A stretch of DNA of 37,257 nt from Gammaproteobacteria bacterium (GTDB lineage Bacteria; Pseudomonadota; Gammaproteobacteria; Steroidobacterales; Rariloculaceae): the NCBI GenBank assembly GCA_029243585.1, contig JAQWRR010000108.1, forward strand, positions 1 to 37,257, read 5' to 3'. The notes under the pieces were generated by a model. That model ran no database searches and was not told the origin of the DNA. It worked only from the letters and a program-made list of their open reading frames with translations. Position numbers and translations under genes: made by a program. Shown one piece after another: positions 11,280 to 20,278 of this stretch; within the stretch, counting starts at the first letter, position 1, and every line of letters starts with the position of its first letter.

Positions 11280-12236
11280 ATGGGACAAGATGAGTTTCAA
11301 GTCATTTCGAAGTATTTTCAGCGATCAACTGAGGATTCTGCTGTTTTATTGGGAATAGGGGATGATGCAGCAGTTGTGGAAGTGGCCGGTCCGATGGTTG
11401 TTACAACCGACACCATGGTATCAGGCGTACATTTTCCTAGTGAAACATCTGGTGACGTTGTTGGTTATCGGGTGCTTGCAGCTAATCTAAGTGATTTGGC
11501 TGCAATGGGAGCAGAGCCACGTTGGTGTACTCTCGCCTTGACTATGGAAAATGCTCAGGATGAGTGGTTAGCTAAATTCTCGAATGGTTTTTTTGATTTA
11601 GCATATGAATACGGCGTTAGCCTAATAGGGGGAGATTTAACGCGTGGACCACTGGTAGTGACCGCTCAGCTTTTTGGTGTTGGCAAAAAGGATCATCTTT
11701 TGACTCGCAGTGGCGGTAATGTAGATGATCAGATTTATGTGACTGGTTCTCTAGGTGATAGTGTTGCAGGGCTCTCATTAATTAATAAGGGCATAGCAGA
11801 TGCAAGCGATAGACATCAGGTTCTGAAAAATCGATTTCTACGACCAACTCCTCGAGTATCTGAAGGTATTGCAATGCGTGGTATTGCTAATGCCGCCATC
11901 GATATTTCAGATGGTCTACTAGCAGATCTTGGGCATATTTGTCAGGCGAGCGGCTGCGGAGCGGTAATTGATGTTGAGCGATTACCTTTATCAGAGGAAT
12001 TACGGACACTTTTTTCATTGGAAGAAGCCCAAAACTTTGCGATATGCGGGGGAGAAGACTATGAGTTATGTTTTACAGCATCCCCAGACGATGAGCCGGC
12101 TATTAAGAAGTGCTTAGAGCCCTCAGGAACTAAGGCCTATCCTATAGGCCAGCTTGTAAAACAGCCTGGTGTAGTATGTCATCGGTCCGGTAAGCCCTTT
12201 ATGCCAGCTTCAACCGGGTATTTGCATTTTACTTGA
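11280..12236 (+). CDS. thiL: Thiamine-monophosphate kinase
   Basis: GIGDDAAVVEV, TTDTMVSGVHF, DLAAMGAEPRW, DISDGLLADLGHI, GGEDYELCFT. Confidence 0.97.
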   Translation: MGQDEFQVISKYFQRSTEDSAVLLGIGDDAAVVEVAGPMVVTTDTMVSGVHFPSETSGDVVGYRVLAANLSDLAAMGAEPRWCTLALTMENAQDEWLAKFSNGFFDLAYEYGVSLIGGDLTRGPLVVTAQLFGVGKKDHLLTRSGGNVDDQIYVTGSLGDSVAGLSLINKGIADASDRHQVLKNRFLRPTPRVSEGIAMRGIANAAIDISDGLLADLGHICQASGCGAVIDVERLPLSEELRTLFSLEEAQNFAICGGEDYELCFTASPDDEPAIKKCLEPSGTKAYPIGQLVKQPGVVCHRSGKPFMPASTGYLHFT

Positions 12237-12277
12237 AGATAAGTAACTGAGCTTGGCGTTCAGATCCTATAACTGGT

Positions 12278-12526
12278 TTACTGTAATTCAGTATTCTCAA
12301 AAGATGCTGGTTCGGCATCAGCGGTCTTTTTTAATAGAATCTCTACCTTTTGTTCTGCTGCTTTTAGGGTGGCTTGGCACTCTCGAGTAAGCTTTACTCC
12401 CTGCTCAAAATGTTTAAGAGATTCTTCCAAAGATAGATCCCCGCTTTCGAGCTGTTCTACCAACTTTTCCAGTTTTTCTAGTGAGCTTTCAAGCACCCCG
12501 ACGCTTTTCTCTTTTGTGCTAGCCAT
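12278..12526 (-). CDS. xseB: Exodeoxyribonuclease VII small subunit
   Basis: LEKLEKLVEQLESGDLSLEESLKHFEQGVKLTRECQATLKAAEQKVEIL. Confidence 0.94.
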   Translation of the reverse strand: MASTKEKSVGVLESSLEKLEKLVEQLESGDLSLEESLKHFEQGVKLTRECQATLKAAEQKVEILLKKTADAEPASFENTELQ

Positions 12527-12609
12527 ATTAGTTTAGTTCTTAGTCTATGGAATGGCGTCACGGTACACAGAGCTGTTTTAGCCGTCAAACTAAAATAGTA
12601 AAATCCCGG

Positions 12610-12638
12610 TTGACAGATCTTGGATGGAGTATTACATT
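12610..12638 (+). promoter_or_regulatory. Putative sigma70 promoter of the rubrerythrin operon
   Basis: TTGACA (12610-12615), 17-bp spacer, TACATT (12633-12638). Confidence 0.6.
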
Positions 12639-12648
12639 ACCGATTCAA

Positions 12649-12675
12649 TTAGACTCAGTCTAAACTGATAGTTTA
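12649..12675. promoter_or_regulatory. Putative tandem operator: two overlapping inverted repeats
   Basis: Perfect 7-1-7 palindrome TTAGACT-C-AGTCTAA (12649-12663), overlapped by TAAACT-GAT-AGTTTA (12661-12675), just downstream of the predicted -10. Confidence 0.6.
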
Positions 12676-12731
12676 ATAGTTGATGTACTGATCCAGCCAA
12701 CCTAATAGAGCCCATTCATGAGGAGAACATG

Positions 12732-13151
12732 ATGAATCTGAAGGATAGCCAGACTGAACAGAATCTTAAGGATGCCTTTGCCGGAGAATCTCAGGCAAAT
12801 AGACGCTACCTATATTTTGCTTCAAAGGCTGATGTAGAAGGATATAACGATGTAGCTACGGTTTTCCGTTCTACTGCTGAGGGAGAAACAGGACATGCCC
12901 ATGGTCACCTAGAGTATCTTGAAGAAGTTGGTGATCCCGCCACCGGGCTTCCAATTGGAGCAACTGGGGATAATTTAAAGGCGGCGGTAGCAGGAGAGAC
13001 CCACGAGTACACCGATATGTATCCTGGTATGGCTAAAACCGCTCGAGATGAGGGTTTTGAAGAGATTGCTGATTGGTTTGAAACGTTAGCAAAAGCTGAA
13101 CGTTCTCATGCTAATCGCTTTCAGAAGGCTCTCGATAACCTCGACGACTGA
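12732..13151 (+). CDS. Rubrerythrin without rubredoxin domain (start 12729 or 12732)
   Basis: Diiron ligand motifs [33 protein letters not shown]; protein ends at LDNLDD with no CxxC rubredoxin module; AGGAG upstream at 12721-12725. Confidence 0.94.
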   Translation: MNLKDSQTEQNLKDAFAGESQANRRYLYFASKADVEGYNDVATVFRSTAEGETGHAHGHLEYLEEVGDPATGLPIGATGDNLKAAVAGETHEYTDMYPGMAKTARDEGFEEIADWFETLAKAERSHANRFQKALDNLDD

Positions 13152-13157
13152 GTTATG

Positions 13158-13180
13158 GTGCCGCCTCTTTTAGGCGGCAC
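13158..13180 (+). other. Intercistronic stem-loop (attenuator or mRNA-processing/stability candidate)
   Basis: GTGCCGCC-TCTTTTA-GGCGGCAC: perfect 8-bp GC-rich stem, 7-nt loop, followed by TTACTTCT (imperfect U-tract). Confidence 0.7.
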
Positions 13181-13189
13181 TTACTTCTA

Positions 13190-14527
13190 GTGACTAATAA
13201 AAAAATAACCCATCGCGAGGGGAGTCTCGAGGCTCCTACTCGACATCCTATCTCTTGGAAAGACCCAGATTATTATGATGAGGGTTCCCTGGAAGGGGAA
13301 CTTGAGCGGGTGTTCGATATCTGTCATGGGTGTAGACGCTGCTTTAACCTATGCCATTCTTTTCCTACCCTATTTGATATGGTGGACGAGTCCGAAACTG
13401 GAGAGCTTGATTCAGTACGAAAGGAAGCTTACTGGGATGTGGTAGAGCATTGTTACCTATGTGATATGTGTTTTATGACCAAGTGTCCCTACGTTCCTCC
13501 GCATGAATGGGCCGTAGATTTTCCGCATCTGATGTTAAGGGCAAAGGCTAAAACATTTCATGATGGCAAGGCTAAACGCCGTGATAAGTTTTTGAGTTCA
13601 ACAGATAAAGTAGGCCGATTAGCCGGGATACCGGTAGTTGCCCAGACCATTAATGCGGTTAATAAATCTAAAGTTGGCCGGCAACTTTTAGAGCAAGTGG
13701 TTGGTATTGATTCAGAGGCTTGTGTTCCTGAGTATCACTCAAATTCAGCCCGTCGTCGCTTAAAGAAGATAGTAGGGCAGGAAAACCTATCAGAGAATAA
13801 AACCAATGCTAAGGCTCTAATATTTACCACTTGTTATGGTAATTGGAACCAACCTGGTTTGGTTGAGGACTTGAATGTGGTTTTTAAACATAACAATGTT
13901 ACAACCACTCTTATGAGGCAAGAGAGTTGTTGTGGTATGCCAAAACTTGAGCTTGGAGATTTAGAGGAGGTAGAACGTTTAAAGAATGAAAATATAGAAG
14001 AACTGTTTTCATGGGTTGAGAAGGGATGGGACTTGATAGCCCCAATTCCATCCTGTGTGTTGATGTTCAAAAAAGAGTTGCCGTTGCTTTTTCCTCAGGA
14101 TAAAAAAGTGGAGATCGTTGCTAAAGCTTTTTACGATCCTTTCGAGTACCTGATGCTCCAACACAAGGTAGGACGGCTCATGACCAGTTTTCCTAATAGC
14201 TTGGGAAAAATTAGTTATCAAGTTCCTTGCCATCTAAGAGTTCAAAATATTGGTTTGAAAACGCGCGATGTTCTTGAGTTAGTTCCAGGTGCTCAGGTAG
14301 AAGTTATTGAGCGATGTTCTGGCCATGATGGAACATATGCGGTGAAGAAAGAGTATGGAGAAATTGCCAGGAAACTAGCACGACCCGCCGTACGCCAAGT
14401 AAATAAAGAGGAAGCTGATCATTTCACAAGTGACTGTCCAATGGCGGCTGAGCATATTGCATCAGTATCGGATGAGGCAGTTGCAACAACCCCTATGCAG
14501 CTTTTACGCCAAGCATATGGGATTTAG
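13190..14527 (+). CDS. GlpC/HdrD-like (Fe-S)-binding oxidoreductase
   Basis: Two ferredoxin-type clusters (CHGCRRCFNLCHSFP; CYLCDMCFMTKCPYVPP) and two cysteine-rich domains (CCGMPKLELGD; CSGHDGTYAVKKE). Confidence 0.92.
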   Translation: MTNKKITHREGSLEAPTRHPISWKDPDYYDEGSLEGELERVFDICHGCRRCFNLCHSFPTLFDMVDESETGELDSVRKEAYWDVVEHCYLCDMCFMTKCPYVPPHEWAVDFPHLMLRAKAKTFHDGKAKRRDKFLSSTDKVGRLAGIPVVAQTINAVNKSKVGRQLLEQVVGIDSEACVPEYHSNSARRRLKKIVGQENLSENKTNAKALIFTTCYGNWNQPGLVEDLNVVFKHNNVTTTLMRQESCCGMPKLELGDLEEVERLKNENIEELFSWVEKGWDLIAPIPSCVLMFKKELPLLFPQDKKVEIVAKAFYDPFEYLMLQHKVGRLMTSFPNSLGKISYQVPCHLRVQNIGLKTRDVLELVPGAQVEVIERCSGHDGTYAVKKEYGEIARKLARPAVRQVNKEEADHFTSDCPMAAEHIASVSDEAVATTPMQLLRQAYGI

Positions 14528-14557
14528 CATAGACGGTATAAAACGGAGAAATTTATT

Positions 14558-15142
14558 GTGAGCAGTTTGCAGAGTTCAGATCTTATGGGGTTGGAGGAAT
14601 ACCACAAAGTTCGTGATGAGTTTCGAGCAAAAATTCTTGCGCACAAACGAAATAGGCATTTAGCTATTGGTCCTAATGCTACCTTATATTTTGAAGATTT
14701 ATTGACTATTCAGTATCAGGTCCAGGAAATGCTCAGAATAGAGCGGATATTTGAATCTGCGGCCATCGAAGAGGAGTTAGAAGCATATGTTCCTCTTATT
14801 CCTGATGGTTCTAATTTTAAAGCAACATTTATGGTTGAGTTTCCAGATCCGGAAGAGCGACATCGCGAGCTCGCGCGTCTGATTGGTATAGAGGATAAGG
14901 TTTATATTCAAGTCTCCGGTTATGATCGTGTGTATGCGATTGCTGATGAGGATCTTGAACGAGCTAATGACGAGAAAACATCAGCAGTTCATTTTCTCCG
15001 TTTTGAGATGAATTCTTCCATGGTTAAATCATTGAAAGACTCTGCCGAAATATCTATCGGTATTGATCATCCAAATTACTGTCATTCAGTTGAAACGCTT
15101 TCCATTGCAGTGCGTTCTGCCCTTTTAGCTGATCTCGATTAG
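14558..15142 (+). CDS. DUF3501 family protein (function unknown; GTG start)
   Basis: Start region YHKVRDEFRAKILAHKRNRHLAIGPNATLYFEDLLTIQYQVQEMLRIERIFE as recalled for DUF3501; position directly after the rubrerythrin/Fe-S gene pair. Confidence 0.82.
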   Translation: MSSLQSSDLMGLEEYHKVRDEFRAKILAHKRNRHLAIGPNATLYFEDLLTIQYQVQEMLRIERIFESAAIEEELEAYVPLIPDGSNFKATFMVEFPDPEERHRELARLIGIEDKVYIQVSGYDRVYAIADEDLERANDEKTSAVHFLRFEMNSSMVKSLKDSAEISIGIDHPNYCHSVETLSIAVRSALLADLD

Positions 15143-15223
15143 TCCAGCCAAAAGTTATTACTGTCGGTATGCTCTTGCCTATCAATACGCTTGTGGTTGT
15201 CTTGCAGGTTAGAATAGGATTTG

Positions 15224-17110
15224 ATGAGTAAGAATTATAGTGCTGCCGATATAGAAGTCTTAAGCGGACTGGATCCCGTGCGCCGTCGACCTGGTATGTA
15301 CACTGACACCGCTCGACCTAATCATCTAGTACATGAAGTTGTTGATAACAGCGTCGATGAGGCTATCGAAGGCTATGCAAAGCGAATTGACGTTAAGCTT
15401 TATCATGATGGTTCAATAGAGGTTGCTGACGATGGTCGTGGTATGCCTGTTGATATCCATCCAAAAGAGAAAATCCCAGGTGTAGAGTTAATCCTGACCA
15501 AGCTTCATGCGGGCGGTAAGTTTTCAAATAAGAGCTATCGCTTTTCTGGGGGCTTACATGGCGTAGGTGTTTCTGTTGTCAATGCCCTATCTAAGAACCT
15601 AGAAATATGGATTCGGCGTGAAAGCAAAGAATTCAATATGAGTTTCGTCAATGGAAAAAGAAGTGGAAAGCTCAATGTTATAGGTAAGGTAGGCAGAGGA
15701 AATACTGGTACAAGGTTGCGATTTTGGCCAGATACTCAGTACTTTGATAGCCCCAAAATCTCTGTTTCTAATCTTAAGCATGCGTTAAGGGCTAAGGCAG
15801 TTCTTTGTCCTGGACTGGACGTTCGGTTGGAGATTGAAAAACCTCAAGAAAAAATTCAATGGCAATATGGCGGTGGATTGGAAGAGTATCTGCAAGAAAC
15901 TCTTGAAGATGGTGTATGGCTTCCTGAAAAACCTTTTACTAATAGTCTTGAAACAAAGAGAGAGACCGTTGACTGGGGGCTTGTTTGGAGAACTGATCAA
16001 GTCACACCAATTAATGAAAGTTATGTAAATCTTATACCTACTCCACAGGGCGGTACGCATGTCAACGGGTTACGGTCTGGATTAACTGAAGCGCTGCGAG
16101 AGTTTTGTGACTTCAGGAATTTATTGCCTCGTGGAGTCAAGTTGGCGCCCGAGGATATCTGGGAGGGGGTAGCTTTTATTCTTTCAGTGAAGATGGAGGA
16201 TCCACAGTTTTCCGGTCAAACCAAGGAAAGATTGGGTTCGCGTGAGTGTGCAGGACTCGTTAGTAATATCGTAAAGGATTCGTTTTCTGTTTGGCTTAAT
16301 GAACATCCAGAAACTGGAGATGAGATAGCACAGCTTGCAATCAATAATGCCCAAGCGCGTCTAAAGGCATCAAAAAAAATCATTCGTAAGCGTGTGGTTT
16401 CTGGTCCTGCTTTACCGGGGAAGCTAGCTGATTGCACAAGTCAGGAGCCCGGTTTAACAGAATTATTTCTTGTGGAAGGAGATTCTGCTGGTGGATCGGC
16501 TAAGCAAGCAAGAGATAGAGAAACTCAGGCAGTTATGCCATTACGCGGCAAGATTTTGAATACGTGGGAGGTTGATTCTAGCGAGATACTTGCTTCACAG
16601 GAGGTTCATAGTATTAGCGTTGCCCTTGGTGTTGATCCGGGAGCGGAAAACCTTGAAGAGTTGCGTTATCACAAAGTCTGTATTTTAGCTGATGCAGATT
16701 CTGATGGACTTCATATTGCAGCACTTCTATGTGCGCTTTTCCTACGGCATTTTCGTAATCTTGTGATAGCAGGCTATGTTTTTGTCGCTATGCCACCTTT
16801 ATACCGTGTGGATGTCGGTAAAGAGGTTTTTTATGCATTGGATGATGCTGAGCGGGATATGATTCTTGCTCGAATTCAAGCTGAAAAAAAGACAGGTAAG
16901 GTAACTGTGACTCGGTTTAAAGGTCTTGGAGAAATGAACCCTGCCCAACTTCGGGAAACAACGATGGCTCGGGAAACTCGAAGGCTTGTGCAACTTACGC
17001 TCAATACTGATGATAAAGCAGATCAAATGTTGGATATGCTACTTGCTAAAAAACGAGCAACTGATCGTAAAGCATGGCTTCAGGAGAAGGGTAACCTGGC
17101 CGATATATAA
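15224..17110 (+). CDS. parE: DNA topoisomerase IV subunit B
   Basis: LSGLDPVRRRPGMYTDTARPNHLVHEVVDNSVDEAIEG, FSGGLHGVGVSVVNALS, LFLVEGDSAGGSAKQARDRETQAVMPLRGKILN; ParE-like length and paired with parC. Confidence 0.96.
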   Translation: MSKNYSAADIEVLSGLDPVRRRPGMYTDTARPNHLVHEVVDNSVDEAIEGYAKRIDVKLYHDGSIEVADDGRGMPVDIHPKEKIPGVELILTKLHAGGKFSNKSYRFSGGLHGVGVSVVNALSKNLEIWIRRESKEFNMSFVNGKRSGKLNVIGKVGRGNTGTRLRFWPDTQYFDSPKISVSNLKHALRAKAVLCPGLDVRLEIEKPQEKIQWQYGGGLEEYLQETLEDGVWLPEKPFTNSLETKRETVDWGLVWRTDQVTPINESYVNLIPTPQGGTHVNGLRSGLTEALREFCDFRNLLPRGVKLAPEDIWEGVAFILSVKMEDPQFSGQTKERLGSRECAGLVSNIVKDSFSVWLNEHPETGDEIAQLAINNAQARLKASKKIIRKRVVSGPALPGKLADCTSQEPGLTELFLVEGDSAGGSAKQARDRETQAVMPLRGKILNTWEVDSSEILASQEVHSISVALGVDPGAENLEELRYHKVCILADADSDGLHIAALLCALFLRHFRNLVIAGYVFVAMPPLYRVDVGKEVFYALDDAERDMILARIQAEKKTGKVTVTRFKGLGEMNPAQLRETTMARETRRLVQLTLNTDDKADQMLDMLLAKKRATDRKAWLQEKGNLADI

Positions 17111-17152
17111 AATTCCAAGTCACACTGTGTTTACTAATTTCAGGGTGTATTA

Positions 17153-19384
17153 ATGAAAGAGCAAGAATTGAATTTTGAGGGTATAGAACAGGTACCACTT
17201 GTTACCTTCACTGAGAAAGCCTACCTCGATTATTCGATGTACGTAATTCTCGACAGAGCTCTACCGCATATAGGAGATGGGTTAAAACCGGTACAGAGAC
17301 GAATAATTTATTCGATGAGCGATTTAGGAATGTCTGCGGCCTCGAAACCGAAAAAAGCGGCAAGAGCTGTCGGAGATGTAATTGGTAAGTTTCATCCCCA
17401 TGGTGATAGCGCATGTTATGAGGCAATGGTGCATATGGCACAACCATTTTCTTTCCGTTATCCAGTTATTGATGGTCATGGAAACTGGGGATCTCAGGAT
17501 GACCCAAAGTCTTTTGCTGCGATGCGTTATACAGAGGCAAGACTCACACGCTATGCGCAGGTACTTCTTTCGGAAGTTGGTCACGGTACAGTTGATTGGT
17601 TACCTAATTTTGATGGTACGTTGAAGGAGCCAATACTTCTGCCAGCCCGGCTTCCAAATCTCTTACTCAATGGAACAAGCGGTATTGCAGTAGGCATGTC
17701 TACAGACGTTCCTCCCCACAATATGCATGAGATTACTAGCGCCTTGATCAGACTGCTTGACCAGCCTAAGACTACCCTTGAGACGCTTTTGAAACATATC
17801 AAGGGCCCAGATTTTCCAACAGGTGGAGAGCTGGTCTCCCCATTCGAAGATATCCTGGCGATTTACAAGACCGGAGTGGGAACTCTCAAGCTGCGGGCGT
17901 GTTATGAGATTCAGAAAGGTGACATTGTTATTACGGAATTACCATTTCAGGTGTCTGGTGCAAAAATTCTAGAGCAGATCGCTGCTCAGATGCGCACTAA
18001 AAAACTACCTATGGTCGAGGATCTGCGAGATGAATCAGATCATGAGAGCCCAATCCGTCTGGTGATATCCCCTCGCTCAAGTAGAGTTGATAAAGAGGCG
18101 TTAATGGGGCATCTCTTTGCTACCACAGAGCTAGAGCGAACGATTCGAGTGAATTTGAATGTAATAGCTCTAGATGGTCGTCCGATGGTGTTTGGATTGA
18201 AACCGATGCTAGAGGAATGGTTAGCGTTCCGCATTAATACAGTAAAGCGTCGTCTTTCATACCGTCTTGAGCGAGTTATGGACAGAATTCACACACTGGA
18301 GGGTCTGCTTATTGCTTATCTGAATATAGATGAGGTTATTAAGATTATCCGTGAGACGGATGACCCAGAGCACGAACTTATGATGAGTTTTAAGCTCAGT
18401 GATATTCAGGCTCAAGCTATTATGGATCTTCGACTAAAAAACTTAGCAAAGCTTGAGGAAATAAAAATTCGGGGTGAACAAGAAGCCCTTTCTGAGGAGA
18501 AGGTAAATTTAGAAAAAATACTTAAGTCGAAAAAACGCTTAACAAATATGATAAAAGAAGAATTGTTAGCTCTTTCAGAAGAACAAGGTGATGAGCGTCG
18601 TACACTTATAGTAGAGCGTAGTGTTGCACGTGCTATTGATGAGTCTGAACTTGTAACCAGTGAGCTTGTAACCGTTGTGTTGTCGGAGAGAGGGTGGGCT
18701 CGTGCTGCAAAGGGTCATGAGGTAGACCCGGAAACATTAAGTTATCGCTCCGGCGATAAATTTTTAGCTGCTGTAACCGGACGTAGTAACCAGTTCTCAG
18801 TTTTTATTGATAGCACCGGACGTGCCTATAGCGTATCAACCCATACTTTACCCTCGGCCCGTGGACAGGGTGAACCGTTGTCGGGCCGTCTTAAGCCACC
18901 CGATGGGTCGAATTTCAGATCAGTATTAATAGGCGAGAATGATTCCAAATGGGTGTTAGCTTCATCAGCAGGTTATGGATTCGTTGTAAAATTTAAGGAT
19001 TTACACTCAAGAAATAAGGCTGGCAAGTTCGTATTGACTGTGCCAAAAAAATCAGGGGTATTACAAGCCGCGGAAATTCAAGAAGAAAATGAGTATCTTG
19101 CCGCAGTTTCTAGTGATGGTCGGCTACTAGTTTTTTCATTAGAGGATCTACCAGAGCTTGCTCGAGGGAAAGGGAATAAAATTTTAGCTCTACCAAAAAA
19201 CTCAGATGTCAATATGATTGCAATGGTCACATTCACTGAGGGGCAGTCTATTAGAGTAATATCTGGGCAAAGACACATGACTCTCAAACCATCGGATCTA
19301 GATGAATATTTTGGTAACCGTGGTAGGCGGGGTTTGGCTCTTCCTCGCGGTTATCGGAAGGTCGAGCGTCTTATCGTAGAGTGA
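17153..19384 (+). CDS. parC: DNA topoisomerase IV subunit A
   Basis: [51 protein letters not shown]. Confidence 0.97.
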   Translation: MKEQELNFEGIEQVPLVTFTEKAYLDYSMYVILDRALPHIGDGLKPVQRRIIYSMSDLGMSAASKPKKAARAVGDVIGKFHPHGDSACYEAMVHMAQPFSFRYPVIDGHGNWGSQDDPKSFAAMRYTEARLTRYAQVLLSEVGHGTVDWLPNFDGTLKEPILLPARLPNLLLNGTSGIAVGMSTDVPPHNMHEITSALIRLLDQPKTTLETLLKHIKGPDFPTGGELVSPFEDILAIYKTGVGTLKLRACYEIQKGDIVITELPFQVSGAKILEQIAAQMRTKKLPMVEDLRDESDHESPIRLVISPRSSRVDKEALMGHLFATTELERTIRVNLNVIALDGRPMVFGLKPMLEEWLAFRINTVKRRLSYRLERVMDRIHTLEGLLIAYLNIDEVIKIIRETDDPEHELMMSFKLSDIQAQAIMDLRLKNLAKLEEIKIRGEQEALSEEKVNLEKILKSKKRLTNMIKEELLALSEEQGDERRTLIVERSVARAIDESELVTSELVTVVLSERGWARAAKGHEVDPETLSYRSGDKFLAAVTGRSNQFSVFIDSTGRAYSVSTHTLPSARGQGEPLSGRLKPPDGSNFRSVLIGENDSKWVLASSAGYGFVVKFKDLHSRNKAGKFVLTVPKKSGVLQAAEIQEENEYLAAVSSDGRLLVFSLEDLPELARGKGNKILALPKNSDVNMIAMVTFTEGQSIRVISGQRHMTLKPSDLDEYFGNRGRRGLALPRGYRKVERLIVE

Positions 19385-19462
19385 ATGGACGTCGGGTAGA
19401 ATAACCCTAGGAATTAAACCTAGCATTCAAAAGAAAAAATGTTGCTAATAGAACTTATTATT

Positions 19463-19474
19463 TGCCAATTGGCA
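19463..19474. promoter_or_regulatory. 12-bp perfect palindrome adjoining the ribosome-binding site
   Basis: TGCCAATTGGCA immediately before TGGAGG, upstream of ATG 19489. Confidence 0.35.
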
Positions 19475-19488
19475 TGGAGGTATAACGC

Positions 19489-20199
19489 ATGAAATTAAGA
19501 CGTTTAATCCGTAAATTACTTTGCCTATCAGTGGCATCTTTAATGTATACAAACGCTGCAATGTCAGAAACGATCGCTATGATAGGTACTGGTAATCTCG
19601 GCAGCGCTCTTGGACCAGCATTTGCTAGTTTAGGACATGAAATTATTTATGGGTCACGTGATCCAGATCGGGCAGAAATTAGGGATCTAGTGGCTCGCAC
19701 AGGTAATGGTGCATCAGCAACTGGGCAGCCGGAGGCAGCGGCTAGAGCTGACATAGTAGTGTTAGCGGTACCATGGAACGCCATAGAAAGCTTGATGAGC
19801 AACCTGGGGAACTTATCCGGAAAAATTATTCTTGACCCAACAAACCCTAGAATGGTTGGTGAAGATGGTTTAAGGGATTTTGCTGTAGACCCTTCTAATG
19901 CTGAGTGGGTACAGAGGTGGGCGCCTGGGGCAAGGGTGGTTAAGGCGTTCAATACAATGAATTGGGCTACGATGATCAACCCTGAATCTGCTGGTGGTTC
20001 TGTGAGCATTCCAATTGTTGGAGATGATGCTGAGGCTAAGGTTTTGGTAGCTAGTTTAGTTGAAGGAATTGGTCTTCACCCTATGGATTTTGGACCACTA
20101 CGTTATGCTAGTGTTCTTGAGGGTATGTATATAGTTTGGGGTAATGCAAGAACAGTAGGTACGCCCTTCAATTATTACTTCCAACCACAAGGGAACTAA
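19489..20199 (+). CDS. NADPH-dependent F420 reductase-like NAD(P)-binding protein with predicted N-terminal signal peptide
   Basis: Basic plus hydrophobic N-terminus MKLRRLIRKLLCLSVASLMYTNAAMSET, then Rossmann IAMIGTGNLGSALGPAFASLGHEIIYGSRDP; GGAGG ribosome-binding site before the long start. Confidence 0.85.
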   Translation: MKLRRLIRKLLCLSVASLMYTNAAMSETIAMIGTGNLGSALGPAFASLGHEIIYGSRDPDRAEIRDLVARTGNGASATGQPEAAARADIVVLAVPWNAIESLMSNLGNLSGKIILDPTNPRMVGEDGLRDFAVDPSNAEWVQRWAPGARVVKAFNTMNWATMINPESAGGSVSIPIVGDDAEAKVLVASLVEGIGLHPMDFGPLRYASVLEGMYIVWGNARTVGTPFNYYFQPQGN

Positions 20200-20278
20200 A
20201 TATTTTCTCAAGAGACCTTTATCCTCCCTTATGAGTTATTCATGGATTTTCGCTCTATATAGAAAATTATTTACAAGG

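Noticed and set aside
13158-13180. Treating the hairpin as a full intrinsic terminator ending a one-gene rubrerythrin transcript
   Set aside because: The following sequence TTACTTCT is a broken U-tract and the next two genes are closely spaced, so a partial attenuator or processing site is more plausible.
17385-17460. Possible quinolone-resistance substitution in ParC
   Set aside because: The QRDR reads [13 protein letters not shown], with the wild-type Ser and Glu at the usual resistance positions.
19647-20009. 120-aa minus-strand ORF opposite the F420-reductase-like gene
   Set aside because: Fully contained antisense ORF with no recognisable domain.
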